Shown here in pieces: positions 44,443 through 52,558 of a stretch of 64,000 bases of DNA; positions within the stretch are counted from its first letter, which is position 1, and each line of letters begins with the position of its first letter. The translations under genes and the position numbers were made by a program. Source of the stretch: Paludibacteraceae bacterium. Its GTDB lineage: Bacteria; Bacteroidota; Bacteroidia; Bacteroidales; Paludibacteraceae. A model generated the notes under the pieces. It saw only the letters and a list, made by a program, of their open reading frames with translations, searched no databases and was not told the origin of the DNA. Location: NCBI GenBank assembly GCA_024400275.1, contig JAKSMY010000003.1, positions 1 through 64,000 on the forward strand, written 5' to 3'.

Positions 44443-45573
44443 ATGGCAAACAACATTGTTACAAATCCGTTTTCTCTCAGTTGTTATCTTGGTCCTACAT
44501 ATTTTTGTGACCGTCAGAAAGAAACAGAAATGCTTCGCGATGCGCTCCATAATATGCGGAATATAACACTTATTAGCCCTCGAAAAATAGGAAAAACCGG
44601 ACTCATTCAACATACTTTTCAATCTATTTCGAGCAAAGAGGCTTTCTGTTTTTATGTGGACATATACGATACCACTTGTTTAGCAGACTTTACCAAACGT
44701 TTTGCAGAAGCGTTGCTTACTCGCAAACTCACTTCTTTTTCCGCACGCATTATGGAAGAAATAGGTCGCGTTTTTTCCTCTCTCCGTCCTGTTTTCTCAA
44801 CAGATCCACTAACAGGTATGCCACAATGTATGGTAGATATCAAGCCCCAGCAAGAAGAAACAACATTGTTATCTCTGTTTGACTATTTAGAGAAAGCCAA
44901 ATTGCCTTGTTATGTGGCGATAGATGAGTTCCAAACTATTGCTGATTACACAGATTGTCGCATGGAGGCCGTCTTGCGTTCGCACATTCAGCACATGCGT
45001 AATACGCACTTTATTTTCTCGGGAAGTAACAAGCACACCATGTCGCAAATGTTTTGCTCTGCCAATCGTCCTTTTTACCAAAGTACGCAAATCATGTCCA
45101 TAGATGTCATTGATAAAAGTGTCTATTATGAATTTGCCCTTGCTCATTTTGCATCTCATCGGCAGCACATTTCTCAAGAGGCATTTTCTACCTTATATGA
45201 TTTGGTAAGTGGACACACTTGGTATGTACAAGCACTTTTAGCGCGTCTATATCAGGAGGGAATAAAGGAAATAGATGATAAAGCAGTTTATCAAGTTCTC
45301 GGTTCTATTCTATTGGAAAACACTTCGGTTTATCAGACATATTGTCAATTGATTACCGTTAGGCAAAAGTCTTTGTTACAAGCAATAGCCAAGGAGCGAG
45401 GAGTGAAAGAGTTTAACAATGCTGCATTTTTGCAAAAGTATCAATTAGGCTCTGCCAGCACAGTGCGTAGCGCATTGCTTTCTCTTTTGGACAAAGAATT
45501 GGTTTTTGAAGAAAACAACATGTATTATATCTATGACCGATTCTTTGGAATATGGTTATCTAAAGAATCTTAG
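44443..45573 (+). CDS. Archaeal-type AAA ATPase (ATPase_2 family)
   Basis: 376 residues. It opens NPFSLSCYLGPTYFCDRQKE, typical of the family. Walker A is SPRKIGKTGL (about 46-55) and Walker B is CYVAIDEFQTI (about 157-167). A sensor-like HFIFSGSN follows, then a C-terminal winged-helix-like region (FLQKYQLGSASTVRSALLSLLDKELV). Relatives are common in Bacteroidales and archaea. A link to signalling, defence or mobile elements is unproven. It sits at the left border of the accessory island. Confidence 0.8.
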   Translation: MANNIVTNPFSLSCYLGPTYFCDRQKETEMLRDALHNMRNITLISPRKIGKTGLIQHTFQSISSKEAFCFYVDIYDTTCLADFTKRFAEALLTRKLTSFSARIMEEIGRVFSSLRPVFSTDPLTGMPQCMVDIKPQQEETTLLSLFDYLEKAKLPCYVAIDEFQTIADYTDCRMEAVLRSHIQHMRNTHFIFSGSNKHTMSQMFCSANRPFYQSTQIMSIDVIDKSVYYEFALAHFASHRQHISQEAFSTLYDLVSGHTWYVQALLARLYQEGIKEIDDKAVYQVLGSILLENTSVYQTYCQLITVRQKSLLQAIAKERGVKEFNNAAFLQKYQLGSASTVRSALLSLLDKELVFEENNMYYIYDRFFGIWLSKES

Positions 45574-45904
45574 TCTTTTTATCTACACGAAATAGAGCCG
45601 CGCTTTGTCGAGAGTCGGTCGAGGGTCGGCCGACACTCTCCCCCTGCCCTATGAGGGACGAGAACATGGATTTTACGGGTCTTTTACGTGAAGGCGTGCG
45701 ACGGAACGCACGCCGAGTGGTGCGCCCGAATTGTCCCCACAATGAGGATAAAGCGCGCCACATAGAACGGCGCGACCCTTGCGGTCACGCTGGCGACAGC
45801 CACCGCCCAAATGAGCGTACAGGGTAGCGAGTGGGCGCTAAAAACAAAAGCAAGGGTGAACGAACTGTGAACGAACCGGGATTTTACGAGTCTTTTACGG
45901 GTTT

Positions 45905-45968
45905 GTAGCGGGTTCGTAACGGGTTCGTAGCGGGTTCCGAACGGGTTCCAAACGGGGGTTCCAAACGG
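45905..45968. repeat. GTAGCGGGTTC tandem array
   Basis: About six imperfect 11-bp units head to tail, degenerating at the right end. Confidence 0.8.
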
Positions 45969-46076
45969 CTTCCTCGTGTACCATCTGTGTATCATTAGCG
46001 TCAGCGTTCTATTCCATGCGACATCGTCGCCATTCTAGTATAGCGTCAGCGACCTGGATAACTCGTTTTCTAATTT

Positions 46077-46136
46077 GAGGATAGTGAGGATTTGAGGATT
46101 TGCGTTGGTTGAAATCCTCAAAATCCTCAAAATCCT
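46077..46136. repeat. Long GAGGATTT hairpin
   Basis: The left arm has three GAGGATNNT units and the right arm three AAATCCTC units. The arms are about 25 bp with a 10-base loop. In the reverse direction it could end transcripts from the HigBA unit. Confidence 0.7.
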
Positions 46137-46165
46137 AACGCTACTTTTTTCATAAAATGAACATC

Positions 46166-46206
46166 CGTGAAAAGTCGTGAACTTCACGAGAATTCACGAC
46201 TTCACG
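46166..46206. repeat. CGTGAA / TTCACG inverted repeat
   Basis: Arms CGTGAAAAGTCGTGAA / TTCACGACTTCACG, imperfect, with a further TTCACGAG inside. Confidence 0.6.
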
Positions 46207-46330
46207 AAGATTTATATAGTGCCGTATTTACTGACTTTTCGCCATCTCATGGACGTTTTCACGGACGCCACACGGACATCTTTTTTGCGTCCACCAAACA
46301 ACAATTCGACACTCTCCAAAGGGACTTTCT

Positions 46331-46345
46331 TGCCGATTATTAAGA
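46331..46345. repeat. 15-bp direct repeat, left copy (toxin-antitoxin boundary)
   Basis: TGCCGATTATTAAGA, identical to 47145-47159. The two copies bracket the HigBA module. A 12-bp core recurs at 47243-47254. Confidence 0.85.
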
Positions 46346-46347
46346 AA

Positions 46348-46653
46348 TTACCATAGAGCAACTTTCCCTACAGAGGGAATCTCTAAAGACACTTTTTGCC
46401 CAAGTGCCTTGAAAACTTTGGCAATGGTTAACAAAGTTAGATTTGTGCCGTTTTCTACTCTGGAGATTTGAGCCTTTTGCACACCAATCATGTCACCCAA
46501 TTGCTCTTGAGTGAGATTTTGAGCTTTACGAGCTTGGCGAATAGCTTCTCCAACGAGAAACAACTCTTTTTCATGTTCATACTCGTTTCTTGTGGCAGTA
46601 CCGATAGCACCGATGTGCTTATCTTCCATTTGTGCTTGTGTATAGAATTTCAT
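46348..46653 (-). CDS. HigA-type antitoxin (XRE helix-turn-helix)
   Basis: 101 residues. The central XRE helix-turn-helix (IRQARKAQNLTQEQLGDMIG then VQKAQISRVENGTNLTLLTI, about residues 36-76) is preceded by an unstructured N-terminus. It is the second gene of the pair, 6 bases after the toxin stop, as in HigBA and related tandem systems. It likely binds its own promoter and neutralises the toxin (family knowledge). Confidence 0.85.
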   Translation of the reverse strand: MKFYTQAQMEDKHIGAIGTATRNEYEHEKELFLVGEAIRQARKAQNLTQEQLGDMIGVQKAQISRVENGTNLTLLTIAKVFKALGQKVSLEIPSVGKVALW

Positions 46654-46659
46654 AATTGT

Positions 46660-47007
46660 TTATTTTGCGTTAAAATATTGATCTTTTATTTGTTCTGCGT
46701 GAGTTATTTCCTGTTTAGGTGTTTTTTGCGTCTTTTTGATAAACCCATGTGTGGCAACAACTAGTGTATTTTGATTGTTTCGTTTATCCCAAAATGCCAA
46801 CATACGATATTGCTTCCCTTCAAATCTTGTGCGAAATTCCCATATATCCGTATTCTCTAATTTCTTAAATAATTCAGGATCGTTTGAATACGAAGAACGC
46901 ATTATGTTGTAAAGAATCTTAGCTTTTACCTTGACCGATTGTGAGGTCAAAAAAGCATCTGCTTCTTCTGAGTAGATTACTTGAAATAGTTGTTTGAGCG
47001 GTTGCAT
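46660..47007 (-). CDS. HigB/RelE-superfamily toxin (phage Gp49-like)
   Basis: 115 residues from ATG 47007. The longer frame from ATG 47070 would begin upstream of the -7 box. Family features are the YSEEADAFLTSQSVKVKAKILYNI helix, the core strand ENTDIWEFRTRFEGKQYRMLAFWD, and a late strand with HGFIKKTQKTPKQEITHAEQ. These are the signatures of Gp49/HigB mRNA interferases. The downstream antitoxin completes a type II toxin-antitoxin unit. Confidence 0.85.
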   Translation of the reverse strand: MQPLKQLFQVIYSEEADAFLTSQSVKVKAKILYNIMRSSYSNDPELFKKLENTDIWEFRTRFEGKQYRMLAFWDKRNNQNTLVVATHGFIKKTQKTPKQEITHAEQIKDQYFNAK

Positions 47008-47035
47008 ATTGGTGACACATTCACGAATTCGGGTG

Positions 47036-47043
47036 CAAAGGTA
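47036..47043 (-). promoter_or_regulatory. Probable -7 box of the HigBA promoter
   Basis: Reverse-strand TACCTTTG at 47036-47043. The -33 region reads TTTC (47064-47067) and not TTTG, so the promoter may be weak or regulated. Confidence 0.5.
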
Positions 47044-47144
47044 TAAAAAAGTTTCCATATTACGAAACATTTTTGCGTTTTTTTGCTAAAAAACAACATT
47101 TTTTGATAACTCCACCCTTTTTTGATGCAAGTTCTGTAAAATAT

Positions 47145-47159
47145 TGCCGATTATTAAGA
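47145..47159. repeat. 15-bp direct repeat, right copy (toxin-antitoxin boundary)
   Basis: TGCCGATTATTAAGA, identical to 46331-46345. A 12-bp core CGATTATTAAGA recurs at 47243-47254 just after the nuclease gene. Confidence 0.85.
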
Positions 47160-47162
47160 TTT

Positions 47163-47193
47163 AGAGCCGAAATGCGCTCTGCACTTCGGCTCT
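47163..47193 (-). terminator. Probable terminator of the DUF262-HNH operon
   Basis: Perfect 9-bp stem AGAGCCGAA / TTCGGCTCT about 100 bases beyond the nuclease stop. The T-run on the reverse strand is weak. Confidence 0.55.
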
Positions 47194-47289
47194 TTCATTC
47201 TATACTCATCGTATACTCATAAGTCGTTCACCTCACAACGGACGATTATTAAGATAGCAGGTTTAGCAGAAAGAAAAGGATATTAGGCG

Positions 47290-48384
47290 TTACTTATCCG
47301 ACTTTCTGCGATTACACTCTTGGCAAAGCATTTGGCAGTTTTCTGCTATGGTGCGACCGCCCTTGCTCCAAGGCGTGATGTGGTCGGCTTCCATAAACTC
47401 AATATCAAAATGCTGTCCGCAGATAGGGCAAATACCCTGCTGGCGTTCATAAACTTCCCGTTTGGTATTGGCATCAAAAGCACGAATGCCGATATGGTGC
47501 TCATCGTGGTCAAACACGTATGTATAAATGCCACGTTTGTTCTCCACATCAGAGTCCTGCATCAAACGTGCGACTTCGCTTTCTATGGCGGTAGGGTTGA
47601 TAGTTACATCTTTATATTTATTATAGAGCGTACCCCAATCCAGTCCTTTCATCTCCTTGCGGTATTTCGGGAAAGTAGCCGTAATCCAACCAATAACCTG
47701 CTGAAAATAGAACCACAACTCGCCTGCGTCCTTATCGGAAATAGAATGACGAGCCATATAGTCCTCAATCTGATTATTAGAAATCCATTTGAGTGCCGTT
47801 TCTAAATAGTCTTGCTGAATGGGTGAACCCGAAACATATTTATTTCCAAGCAGATATGCCCCACAATTGGGTTTGGAGAAATACCTTTTGGCATCGGTTA
47901 GCCATGGCGAAGCATAGACAGCATTCAGCAGTTCTTGGTCGGTCAGTTTCTTACCTGCGATATTGATTGTACGAAACCATTTCAGTTTCTCTTTGTCTGT
48001 ACCTTTGCAGATATAGATAAAGAGTTCATAATCAAGTATCTGCTTCTTTTCGTCTTCGGTTAGATTGCCAAAATACTGCATCATGTGGGCAAAGTCGCCA
48101 CTCACATATTGACAAATAGAGATAGTACGTTGTTGTCCGTCTATTATCTCGTATGTACCGTCGCCACGGTCAGACCAGTACATTACGTTGAGTGGGTAGT
48201 TGTTAACCACGGTATCAATCACGGCATCTCGCTCTTTGTCGTTATAAACGAATTCGCGTTGGTAAGGAGGGCGCACATCCAGCAACCCTCCACAGGCACG
48301 CACACCTGCTTCGGCATTATCTACATAGCCGTTACTCAGTTGACCAATTGTAATCTTTTGTAATGTGATATCCATATTTTTCAT
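47290..48384 (-). CDS. DUF262-HNH nuclease, probable restriction subunit
   Basis: 364 residues. The N-terminal DUF262 (ParB/Srx-like fold) has VRPPYQREFVY (38-48) and IDGQQRT (81-87), the motif that in GmrSD and relatives uses NTP or regulates cleavage. The C-terminal HNH is complete with zinc cysteines: CPICGQHF, then MEADHITPWSKGG, then ENCQMLCQECNRRKSD. It starts 6 bases after the stop of the EcoRI-type methyltransferase, so the two form one operon resembling a type II or IV-like restriction-modification unit. The start could also be the ATG 9 bases later (48375). Confidence 0.85.
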   Translation of the reverse strand: MKNMDITLQKITIGQLSNGYVDNAEAGVRACGGLLDVRPPYQREFVYNDKERDAVIDTVVNNYPLNVMYWSDRGDGTYEIIDGQQRTISICQYVSGDFAHMMQYFGNLTEDEKKQILDYELFIYICKGTDKEKLKWFRTINIAGKKLTDQELLNAVYASPWLTDAKRYFSKPNCGAYLLGNKYVSGSPIQQDYLETALKWISNNQIEDYMARHSISDKDAGELWFYFQQVIGWITATFPKYRKEMKGLDWGTLYNKYKDVTINPTAIESEVARLMQDSDVENKRGIYTYVFDHDEHHIGIRAFDANTKREVYERQQGICPICGQHFDIEFMEADHITPWSKGGRTIAENCQMLCQECNRRKSDK

Positions 48385-48390
48385 AGTATG

Positions 48391-49473
48391 TTATTTTTGT
48401 TTTTTACGGATGAAAACACGAGTATAGGTTGCCTTTCCAAACAAAACAGGAGCACCTAACCCTCCTCCATATTTGATTGTTGGATCAAATTTTAATTCTT
48501 TGAGAATTTCTTTCGGAGCATTTGCATATGTATTACCAGAACCTTGCCATATGATTTCAAATTGATTAGGATTATATTTATCTAAAAAGGTAATTGGTAC
48601 ACCCATCACTCCCTCGTAATCACAAGGAATATCGGTATAGGTTTTTACTTCGATAGCATCGTAATTATCATACTTGGGATATTCTTCTGGTGTATAATGT
48701 TTATATAAAACCAAATCTTCTTTATGTTTTGCAACTGGCAGACTTGTGTACCAACAAGATGTTGAGACACGCGCAATCTTTTGACCATTTTCAATATGAT
48801 GGTACTTTTCAAAACTATCAGGAACATAAAAGAACATTCCTGTGTTAAAGTGGGTATAACCAGTTCTTATTCTATCTGCCATAAACATTTGAAATACTTC
48901 TTTACACACAAGTGTATTTGTGTTTCCCATTATGATAAAAGATTTATCATATTTATCTAATTGCGACACATATTCACGAAACAACGAAAAAGGAGGATTA
49001 GTCACCACTATATCGGCTTGTTTCAATAATTCGATACATTCAGGACTACGAAAATCACCGTTCCCTTTTAATATAGAAATAACATTCTTATCATTCTGCA
49101 TTAAATACTGAATATCAGCCAAATTGATAGCACCATCGCCGTTCACATCGGCAACTTCGGTAATCTCCACTTTGTAGGCAATTTTCTTGGGGTCATCTAC
49201 CGTATCGCCAAAATCAAGCAGTAACTCATTACCTGAAACGGGAGAGCCATTGTAGCAAGTCGCCATCAGTTTTTTTAGCCCAAGTTCATTAAAATTGAGT
49301 GCAAAATATTTGAAAAAGTTGCTTTCGTAAGGGTCGTCGCAATTACAAAAGACTACCTTATCCTTGAAATAAGGTTTGTAGTTGCGTAACTCAAGTTGGA
49401 TGTCCTCTAAACGGGTATAAAACTCATCCTTTTTTGCTTTGGCAGCAGCGTGTAAATCTGAATTTCCAGCCAT
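48391..49473 (-). CDS. EcoRI-family adenine-specific DNA methyltransferase
   Basis: 360 residues. The family is recognised by DEFYTRLEDIQLELRNYKPYF, VFCNCDDPYESNFFKYFA (SAM-site region) and catalytic NPPF at 159-162 (VVTNPPFSLFREYVSQL). M.EcoRI makes N6-methyladenine; the target here is unknown. A segment DVNGDGAINLADI (109-121) looks like a calcium-binding dockerin/EF-hand loop inside the methyltransferase. The start codon directly follows a 12-bp hairpin arm. It partners the DUF262-HNH gene 6 bases downstream. Confidence 0.88.
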   Translation of the reverse strand: MAGNSDLHAAAKAKKDEFYTRLEDIQLELRNYKPYFKDKVVFCNCDDPYESNFFKYFALNFNELGLKKLMATCYNGSPVSGNELLLDFGDTVDDPKKIAYKVEITEVADVNGDGAINLADIQYLMQNDKNVISILKGNGDFRSPECIELLKQADIVVTNPPFSLFREYVSQLDKYDKSFIIMGNTNTLVCKEVFQMFMADRIRTGYTHFNTGMFFYVPDSFEKYHHIENGQKIARVSTSCWYTSLPVAKHKEDLVLYKHYTPEEYPKYDNYDAIEVKTYTDIPCDYEGVMGVPITFLDKYNPNQFEIIWQGSGNTYANAPKEILKELKFDPTIKYGGGLGAPVLFGKATYTRVFIRKKQK

Positions 49474-49474
49474 A

Positions 49475-49505
49475 ATTGATAGTTATTTTGCGCATAACTA
49501 TCAAT
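49475..49505 (-). promoter_or_regulatory. 12-bp hairpin abutting the methyltransferase start codon
   Basis: ATTGATAGTTAT (49475-49486) / ATAACTATCAAT (49494-49505), perfect, 7-base loop, ending one base before ATG 49473. It could mask the ribosome-binding region in RNA or be an operator in DNA. Confidence 0.65.
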
Positions 49506-49825
49506 CTTTCGGAGTTACAAAAAGGTGCAAGTACCTTTTCGTATTCGCAGGAAGCGTGAGAATGAAACCTGTTAACATCCAAAGACACTTACACCAAGGT
49601 GTAAGCATATTCATTATGGATGTTAATTTGCACTCTCATGAATGCCTATAACGCTAACTCCGAATTCAGGAAGTCAGTTTCTCACGCTTTTTCTTGAATA
49701 CGAAATAATAGCTAATGCTTAATTTGTATTTTCCGCTATTTTACGTCCGGCGGTCCAGGACTATAACTTATCCCTTTGCAGGGTCATGCCCTGCGGGAGA
49801 GGTTACTTTCTTTTTCCTTATATAT
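49506..49825. other. Intergenic region with nested and crossing inverted repeats
   Basis: No credible gene. Pairings seen: CGGAGTTA (49510-49517) with TAACTCCG (49655-49662); AAAAGGT / ACCTTTT (49520-49539); CGTATTC plus GCGTGAGA (49540-49561) with TCTCACGC plus GAATACG (49680-49702); TTAACATCC (49572-49580) with GGATGTTAA (49618-49626) enclosing CTTACACC / GGTGTAAG (49588-49605); and GCAGGG / CCCTGC (49778-49794). The first and third sets cross, as in a pseudoknot. It may be a structured RNA, a regulatory leader or a mobile-element remnant. Confidence 0.6.
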
Positions 49826-50683
49826 TTATACTTGTTTTAATATCTCATTTGCTGGCATTTCCATTTTTGAGAAGGCAAAGAGTCTCTTGCCTAAGTCCTT
49901 TATGGATGCTCCCACATGATACACCACATCGTCAATTATCAGAAAGCGGTCATGAAAAGTTTTTGACACTTGCACATCCACTTGGGCATATTGGGCATTA
50001 TGTTTGTCTATATCCAAACGGAGTTGTTTATCAATCGTCTGCGTATAGATAGTAGCAGATACACCTTTGCTTCTTTTGTCCAACAACGTCAAAACACTTT
50101 CGTCCACATAGTTATCTAACAACACAATACGTTTCTTTGCCGACTTAACCAAATCTGCCACAAAAACATACGCCTCAAATATCTGTCCGTTATAAAACAC
50201 GCCCTCAACGGGTGGCAAAGATGTGCGAACGAAAAAGTCAATCTTATCTTGATGATTAGTCAACAATTGACGATGCTCTGCCAACTCTCCTTCTATTCTT
50301 TGCAGTCGTTGATTGATAGCATAGCCACGTAAAGTGTAATCTTTCAAAACCTTGTTGGCCCATTGGCGGAACTGAATACCACGTATTGTGTTTACTCTAA
50401 ATCCAAGGGATATAATGGCATCTAAATTGTAATAGGCAATCGTACGCGTCACTTGACGTTTTCCTTCTTGTTGAACTGTTCGGAAATTCCGAACTGTTGC
50501 TCCCTCTTCTAACTCATGCTGAGCATATATATTTTTTATATGTTCACTAATATTGGCTTTACTTGAAGCAAATAATTCCACAATTTGGCTTTGATTGAGC
50601 CACACCGTTTCATCTGCCACAAGAACCTCCAATTTGGTCAGTTCATTAGGTTGATAAAGTATTATTTCGTTTTGTTCCGGCAT
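49826..50683 (-). CDS. RhuM-family protein fused to a phospholipase D-like domain
   Basis: 285 residues from ATG 50683; ATG 50698 is an alternative. Residues 1 to about 110 match the RhuM (virulence/phage KilA-like) domain: VWLNQSQIVELFASSKANISEHI, then ISLGFRVNTIRGIQFRQWANKVL. The C-terminal half resembles the PLD-like fold seen in nucleases: KRIVLLDNYVDESVLTLL, then KTFHDRFLIIDDVVYHVGASIKD. The usual HKD motif is HDR, so catalysis is uncertain. It starts about 30 bases after typA without an obvious promoter and ends before the structured region. The genomic company suggests defence or mobile-element biology (inference). Confidence 0.8.
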   Translation of the reverse strand: MPEQNEIILYQPNELTKLEVLVADETVWLNQSQIVELFASSKANISEHIKNIYAQHELEEGATVRNFRTVQQEGKRQVTRTIAYYNLDAIISLGFRVNTIRGIQFRQWANKVLKDYTLRGYAINQRLQRIEGELAEHRQLLTNHQDKIDFFVRTSLPPVEGVFYNGQIFEAYVFVADLVKSAKKRIVLLDNYVDESVLTLLDKRSKGVSATIYTQTIDKQLRLDIDKHNAQYAQVDVQVSKTFHDRFLIIDDVVYHVGASIKDLGKRLFAFSKMEMPANEILKQV

Positions 50684-50715
50684 TTTATATTCCAACATTC
50701 ACGATATATACTATC

Positions 50716-52524
50716 TTATCGGTTGGCACGCTTGCGCTCAAGTTCGTCAAGAATGATTTTACGAAGACGCATGTTCTTCGGCGTAACCTCTACATATTCG
50801 TCTTCCTTGATATACTCCAGGGCTTCCTCCAGACTGAACTTAACGGCAGGTGCCAAAATAGCCTTGTCGTCTGCCGACTTACTACGCATATTGGTCAGGT
50901 TCTTCGCCTTGATGACGTTGATAACGATGTCACCCTCCTTGGCATTCTCGCCGACTACCTGTCCTGCATAAACCTCCTCCTGCGGGTCGATGAAGAAGCG
51001 TCCGCGGTCCTGCAACTTATCCAAAGCATACGCCGAAGCGGTACCTGTCTCCATAGCAATCAATGAGCCGTTGACACGCTTCTCAATGTCGCCTTTATAG
51101 GGCTCGAAATCCAAGAAACGGTGCGCCATAATAGCCTCACCTGCACTGACGTTCATAACGAACGTACGCATACCTATGATACCACGGCTGGGGATAGTGA
51201 ACTCCAATTGGACACGGTCGTTAACCATTTCCATCTTGGTCATCTCACCCTTGCGGACGGTAACGTATTCGATAATCTTGCCCGAACACTCCTCCGGTGT
51301 GTTAACCGTCAATTGCTCAATAGGTTCGCATTTAACCCCATCTATTTCTTTAATAATAACTTGCGGTTGTCCTACTTGCAACTCATACCCCTCACGACGC
51401 ATCGTCTCAATCAGCACGCTCAAATGCAGCACACCACGTCCGAACACACGCCAACTGGAGTCTTTACCACTCGGCTCTACGCGCAAGGCAAGGTTCTTCT
51501 CCAACTCTTTCATCAGCCGGTCGTGGATATGACGGGAGGTCACAAACTTACCGTCCTGACCGAAGAAAGGACTGTCGTTGATGGTGAAAGTCATACTCAT
51601 CGTAGGCTCGTCAATAGCGATGGGCTTAAGCGGTTCGGGATGCTCGATGTCGCAGATAGTGTCGCCTATCTCAAAGCCGTCTATACCAATCAGGGCACAT
51701 ATATCGCCCGAACTCATCTCGTTGGTCTTGACATGCCCCATACCGGAGAACGTGTGCAACTCTTTTATCTTGGTCTTGACCATACTGCCGTCTTTCTTCG
51801 CCAACATGACTTGCTGACCGTCTTTGAGCGTACCACGATGTACACGTCCGACGGCTATACGGCCTACGTACGGGTTGTAGTCCAAACTGGTTACCAGCAT
51901 CTGAGGCGTACCCTCCAAGACCTCAGGCTCGGGGATATACTCAATGATAGCGTCCATCAGGGCGGTGAGGTCGGTAGTGGGTTTGCGCCAATCCGTACTC
52001 ATCCAACCATTTTTAGCACTACCATAGATTGTTTGGAAATCCAACTGGTCATCGGTAGCATCCAGATTGACCATCAAATCAAAAACAGCCTCTTGCACCT
52101 CGTCGGGACGGCAGTTCAGTTTATCCACCTTGTTAATAACGACAATAGGTTTGAGGTTCAGTTCCAATGCTTTTTGGAGCACGAAACGGGTCTGTGGCAT
52201 AGGACCCTCAAAAGCGTCCACCAACAGCAATACGCCGTCTGCCATGTTCAGCACACGCTCCACTTCACCGCCGAAATCGGCGTGACCCGGAGTATCGATG
52301 ATGTTGATTTTGTATCCTTTATACTCGATGGCAACGTTCTTGGCAAGAATGGTTATACCACGCTCGCGCTCAAGGTCGTTGTTATCCAATATCAACTCTT
52401 TGTTCTCCACACCCTCTTGGCGGGATTCTTGTACTACTTTGGCGGTATAGAGCATCTTATCGACCAAGGTGGTTTTTCCGTGGTCAACGTGTGCAATAAT
52501 CGCTATGTTTCTAATCTTTTGCAT
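50716..52524 (-). CDS. typA: Ribosome-associated GTPase TypA/BipA
   Basis: 602 residues from ATG 52524, as the upstream in-frame start at 52581 lies in the promoter. Translational GTPase motifs: AHVDHGKTTL (G1), RERGITI (G2), DTPGHADFGGEV (G3) and NKVD (G4), all canonical. These are followed by EF-G-like domains II, III and V and the BipA-specific C-terminal domain (YVTVRKGEMTKMEM ... NMRLRKIILDELERKRANR). It contrasts with the EF-G2 paralog at 28 kb, whose switch motifs are altered. Confidence 0.97.
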   Translation of the reverse strand: MQKIRNIAIIAHVDHGKTTLVDKMLYTAKVVQESRQEGVENKELILDNNDLERERGITILAKNVAIEYKGYKINIIDTPGHADFGGEVERVLNMADGVLLLVDAFEGPMPQTRFVLQKALELNLKPIVVINKVDKLNCRPDEVQEAVFDLMVNLDATDDQLDFQTIYGSAKNGWMSTDWRKPTTDLTALMDAIIEYIPEPEVLEGTPQMLVTSLDYNPYVGRIAVGRVHRGTLKDGQQVMLAKKDGSMVKTKIKELHTFSGMGHVKTNEMSSGDICALIGIDGFEIGDTICDIEHPEPLKPIAIDEPTMSMTFTINDSPFFGQDGKFVTSRHIHDRLMKELEKNLALRVEPSGKDSSWRVFGRGVLHLSVLIETMRREGYELQVGQPQVIIKEIDGVKCEPIEQLTVNTPEECSGKIIEYVTVRKGEMTKMEMVNDRVQLEFTIPSRGIIGMRTFVMNVSAGEAIMAHRFLDFEPYKGDIEKRVNGSLIAMETGTASAYALDKLQDRGRFFIDPQEEVYAGQVVGENAKEGDIVINVIKAKNLTNMRSKSADDKAILAPAVKFSLEEALEYIKEDEYVEVTPKNMRLRKIILDELERKRANR

Positions 52525-52558
52525 ATCGCATTTAAATAAACATCTTTCAATTAGGGCG

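Larger units (their letters stand above)
45574..46330. other. Repeat-filled 750-bp spacer, no gene seen
   Basis: The spacer holds short GC-rich palindromes (for example GGCGTGC...GCACGCC at about 45692-45714) and an 18-bp sequence shared with 10259-10276 (45848-45865). It also holds a tandem GTAGCGGGTTC array (45905-45968), a GCGAC-ATC-GTCGC hairpin (near 46018) and two large hairpins (46077-46136 and 46166-46206). The reverse frames open here lack any recognisable domain, so I call no gene. Confidence 0.6.

Noticed and set aside
44443..45573. Assigning the ATPase to a named defence system
   Set aside because: Only generic ATPase_2 motifs are visible and no effector gene is adjacent.
45560..45995. 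Reverse-strand frames in the spacer after the ATPase
   Set aside because: They translate tandem GTAGCGGGTTC repeats and palindromes and match no family.
49506..49825. Retron msr-msd or integron attC interpretation of the structured region
   Set aside because: No reverse transcriptase, integrase or paired GTTRRRY/RYYYAAC cores are seen in the window.
51121..52539. 472-codon open frame antisense to typA
   Set aside because: Shadow of a highly conserved GTPase gene. The protein has no recognisable domain.
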